DNA of 34,365 nt from Bacteroidota bacterium (GTDB lineage Bacteria; Bacteroidota; Bacteroidia; Flavobacteriales_D; Crocinitomicaceae), in the NCBI GenBank assembly GCA_024280155.1, contig JAJRQQ010000040.1:1-34365 (forward strand). Direction: 5' to 3'. Positions 33,401 through 34,365 of this stretch are shown piece after piece. The position numbers were made by a program, and so were the translations under genes. The notes beneath the pieces were generated by a model. The model made no database searches and had not been told where the DNA came from. It saw only the letters and a program-made list of their open reading frames with translations. The stretch's first letter is position 1; each line of letters begins with the position of its first letter.

Positions 33401-34365
33401 TTCAAGCTGATCTGAGCAAACATTAAGAACACAGACATTACAGGCATTTTTACTGCATCATTTGCACCAATCACATAAAGGTTACCTTTTATAGGATTAT
33501 AGCCGACAAATGACTGAAACCCAAACGTCTGTCCACCATGACCGTAATAGCCATCAATGTTCATTATTCCATAACCATATTGAATTTTATTGGTTTTTTC
33601 TGGATACATCACCTTAAAACCTTTCGTTTTTTGAAGTTCTAAAGTTTCTTTTTTTTGATAAAGATCTCCTCTTCCCCAACTCAAAATAAATCTCTCTAAG
33701 TCTTCAATAGAAGATACAATTTCACCAGCAGCCCCTGCCAATGATGCTGGCATGAACGAAGGTTTTCCTTTAAAATATCCATTCATTTTTAGGTTTTCTA
33801 ATGAGTCTGTACTCAAACTACCGAAAAAAGTATGATCCATTCCGACAACAGCAAAGATATTCGTTTGGATATAATTCCTCCAATCAGTCCCTGAAACTTT
33901 AGAAATGATGTCGCCCAAAATCACATATCCAGTATTACAATATTTAAATTGGTTTCCAGGTTTAAAATTCATATCACCATGATTAATGGCCAAATTAATT
34001 ATTTCTTGAAACGAATATACTTTGTTTTTCTTGGCTAATTTTCGCATTGCTTTCTTATCATTCCCGTACACATTGAGGTAATCAATCATACCACTGGTGT
34101 GATTCAATAACATTTCAATAGTGATTTCTTTCCAGTAATTATTCTCCTCAAAATTGGCTAATTTATCCATATCATCAGAGTAGAACGTTGAAACAGGTGT
34201 AGAAAAAGATAGTTTTCCTTTCTCAATTAATTGTAAAATAGAAACTGCAGTGAACATCTTCGTAACACTACCAATCTCGAATAAATCATTGGTTTCAGCT
34301 AGTTCACCTTTCTTTTTATTTGATTCTCCAGATACAATCTCCATTTGATCGTCACCATATCTTGC
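33397..34365 (-). CDS. Serine beta-lactamase-like hydrolase, 5' end missing
   Basis: The frame continues past the ATG at 34342-34344 to the window edge (ARYGDDQ before MEIVSG), so the start lies outside. The visible part (322 residues) has the class C beta-lactamase/penicillin-binding fold motifs: S-x-x-K in FEIGSVTKMFTAVS, Y-C-N in FKYCNTGYVILG, and HGG in GHGGQTFGF in the place of KTG. Such proteins may be peptidases, esterases or beta-lactamases, and no specific substrate can be named. The N-terminal signal region is not visible. Confidence 0.88.
   Translation of the reverse strand, partial: ARYGDDQMEIVSGESNKKKGELAETNDLFEIGSVTKMFTAVSILQLIEKGKLSFSTPVSTFYSDDMDKLANFEENNYWKEITIEMLLNHTSGMIDYLNVYGNDKKAMRKLAKKNKVYSFQEIINLAINHGDMNFKPGNQFKYCNTGYVILGDIISKVSGTDWRNYIQTNIFAVVGMDHTFFGSLSTDSLENLKMNGYFKGKPSFMPASLAGAAGEIVSSIEDLERFILSWGRGDLYQKKETLELQKTKGFKVMYPEKTNKIQYGYGIMNIDGYYGHGGQTFGFQSFVGYNPIKGNLYVIGANDAVKMPVMSVFLMFAQISLN

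Noticed and set aside
1-34365. Integrase, transposase, CRISPR array or phage structural genes
   Set aside because: No frame showed the motifs of these families and no spaced repeats were seen.

Overview
The window is low-GC DNA from a member of the Bacteroidota, most likely Flavobacteriales. Three things point there: a secreted protein with a type IX secretion (Por) C-terminal sorting domain, several promoters of the Bacteroidetes form TAnnTTTG, and short Shine-Dalgarno-poor leaders. It is half defence island (about 1-18.4 kb) and half ordinary chromosome (about 18.5-34.4 kb), separated by three tRNA genes.

Defence island, left part (1-5.3 kb). After a truncated gene and a small HTH gene comes a CBASS anti-phage operon on the minus strand. 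In transcription order it holds a 52-residue membrane peptide, a strong hairpin, a Cap15-like effector (two TM helices plus beta-barrel), a CD-NTase with an intact active site, an E2-like protein with a C-terminal SEC-C zinc motif, a multi-TM protein, and possibly a small HTH-like protein. No E1 or JAB protease is present, so it has the layout of a 'short type II' CBASS. Divergent from it are an XRE repressor and an ImmA/IrrE metallopeptidase, the CapH/CapP arrangement known to switch on CBASS after DNA damage. The shared intergenic region carries three consecutive inverted repeats and a clear promoter.

Defence island, middle (5.3-8.9 kb). Three minus-strand genes lie in a row: a small acidic protein, a 701-residue protein ending in a NOV/DUF3883-type nuclease-like domain, and a nuclease-like DUF4268 protein. 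I cannot assign this trio to a named system, and it is the best candidate for something undescribed.

Defence island, right part (8.9-18.4 kb). A type I restriction-modification operon reads hsdR - bro-like - hsdM - rhuM-like - hsdS - PIN. HsdR is cut by an in-frame TGA between its motor part and its C-terminal domain. A decayed copy of the hsdS 3' end lies just beyond the PIN gene, so the PIN gene is bracketed by hsdS tails. Similar hsdM-end/start-codon junctions recur before rhuM, in the 273-bp gap, and before hsdS, suggesting cassettes were inserted into an older hsdRMS operon. A frameshifted gene remnant lies upstream of hsdR.

Chromosomal part (18.5-34.4 kb). tRNA-Ser(GCT), tRNA-Pro(TGG) and tRNA-Arg(TCT) are followed by two clear terminators. 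Next come map with a coupled membrane-protein gene, an LpxR-like outer-membrane lipid A deacylase, sucC, a GT-C-like membrane protein, an outer-membrane beta-barrel protein, uvrA with a one-base frameshift, a 44-bp perfect palindrome, a CopZ-like metallochaperone, a DEAD-box helicase with Walker A lysine replaced by glutamate, a secreted protein of unknown role, a rhodanese lipoprotein, a stand-alone DUF4268 protein, a T9SS-exported protein and a truncated serine beta-lactamase-like protein. Single-base lesions in hsdR, uvrA and rhlE could be real, or could be sequence errors; raw reads would decide. I saw no integrase, transposase, CRISPR array or rRNA.
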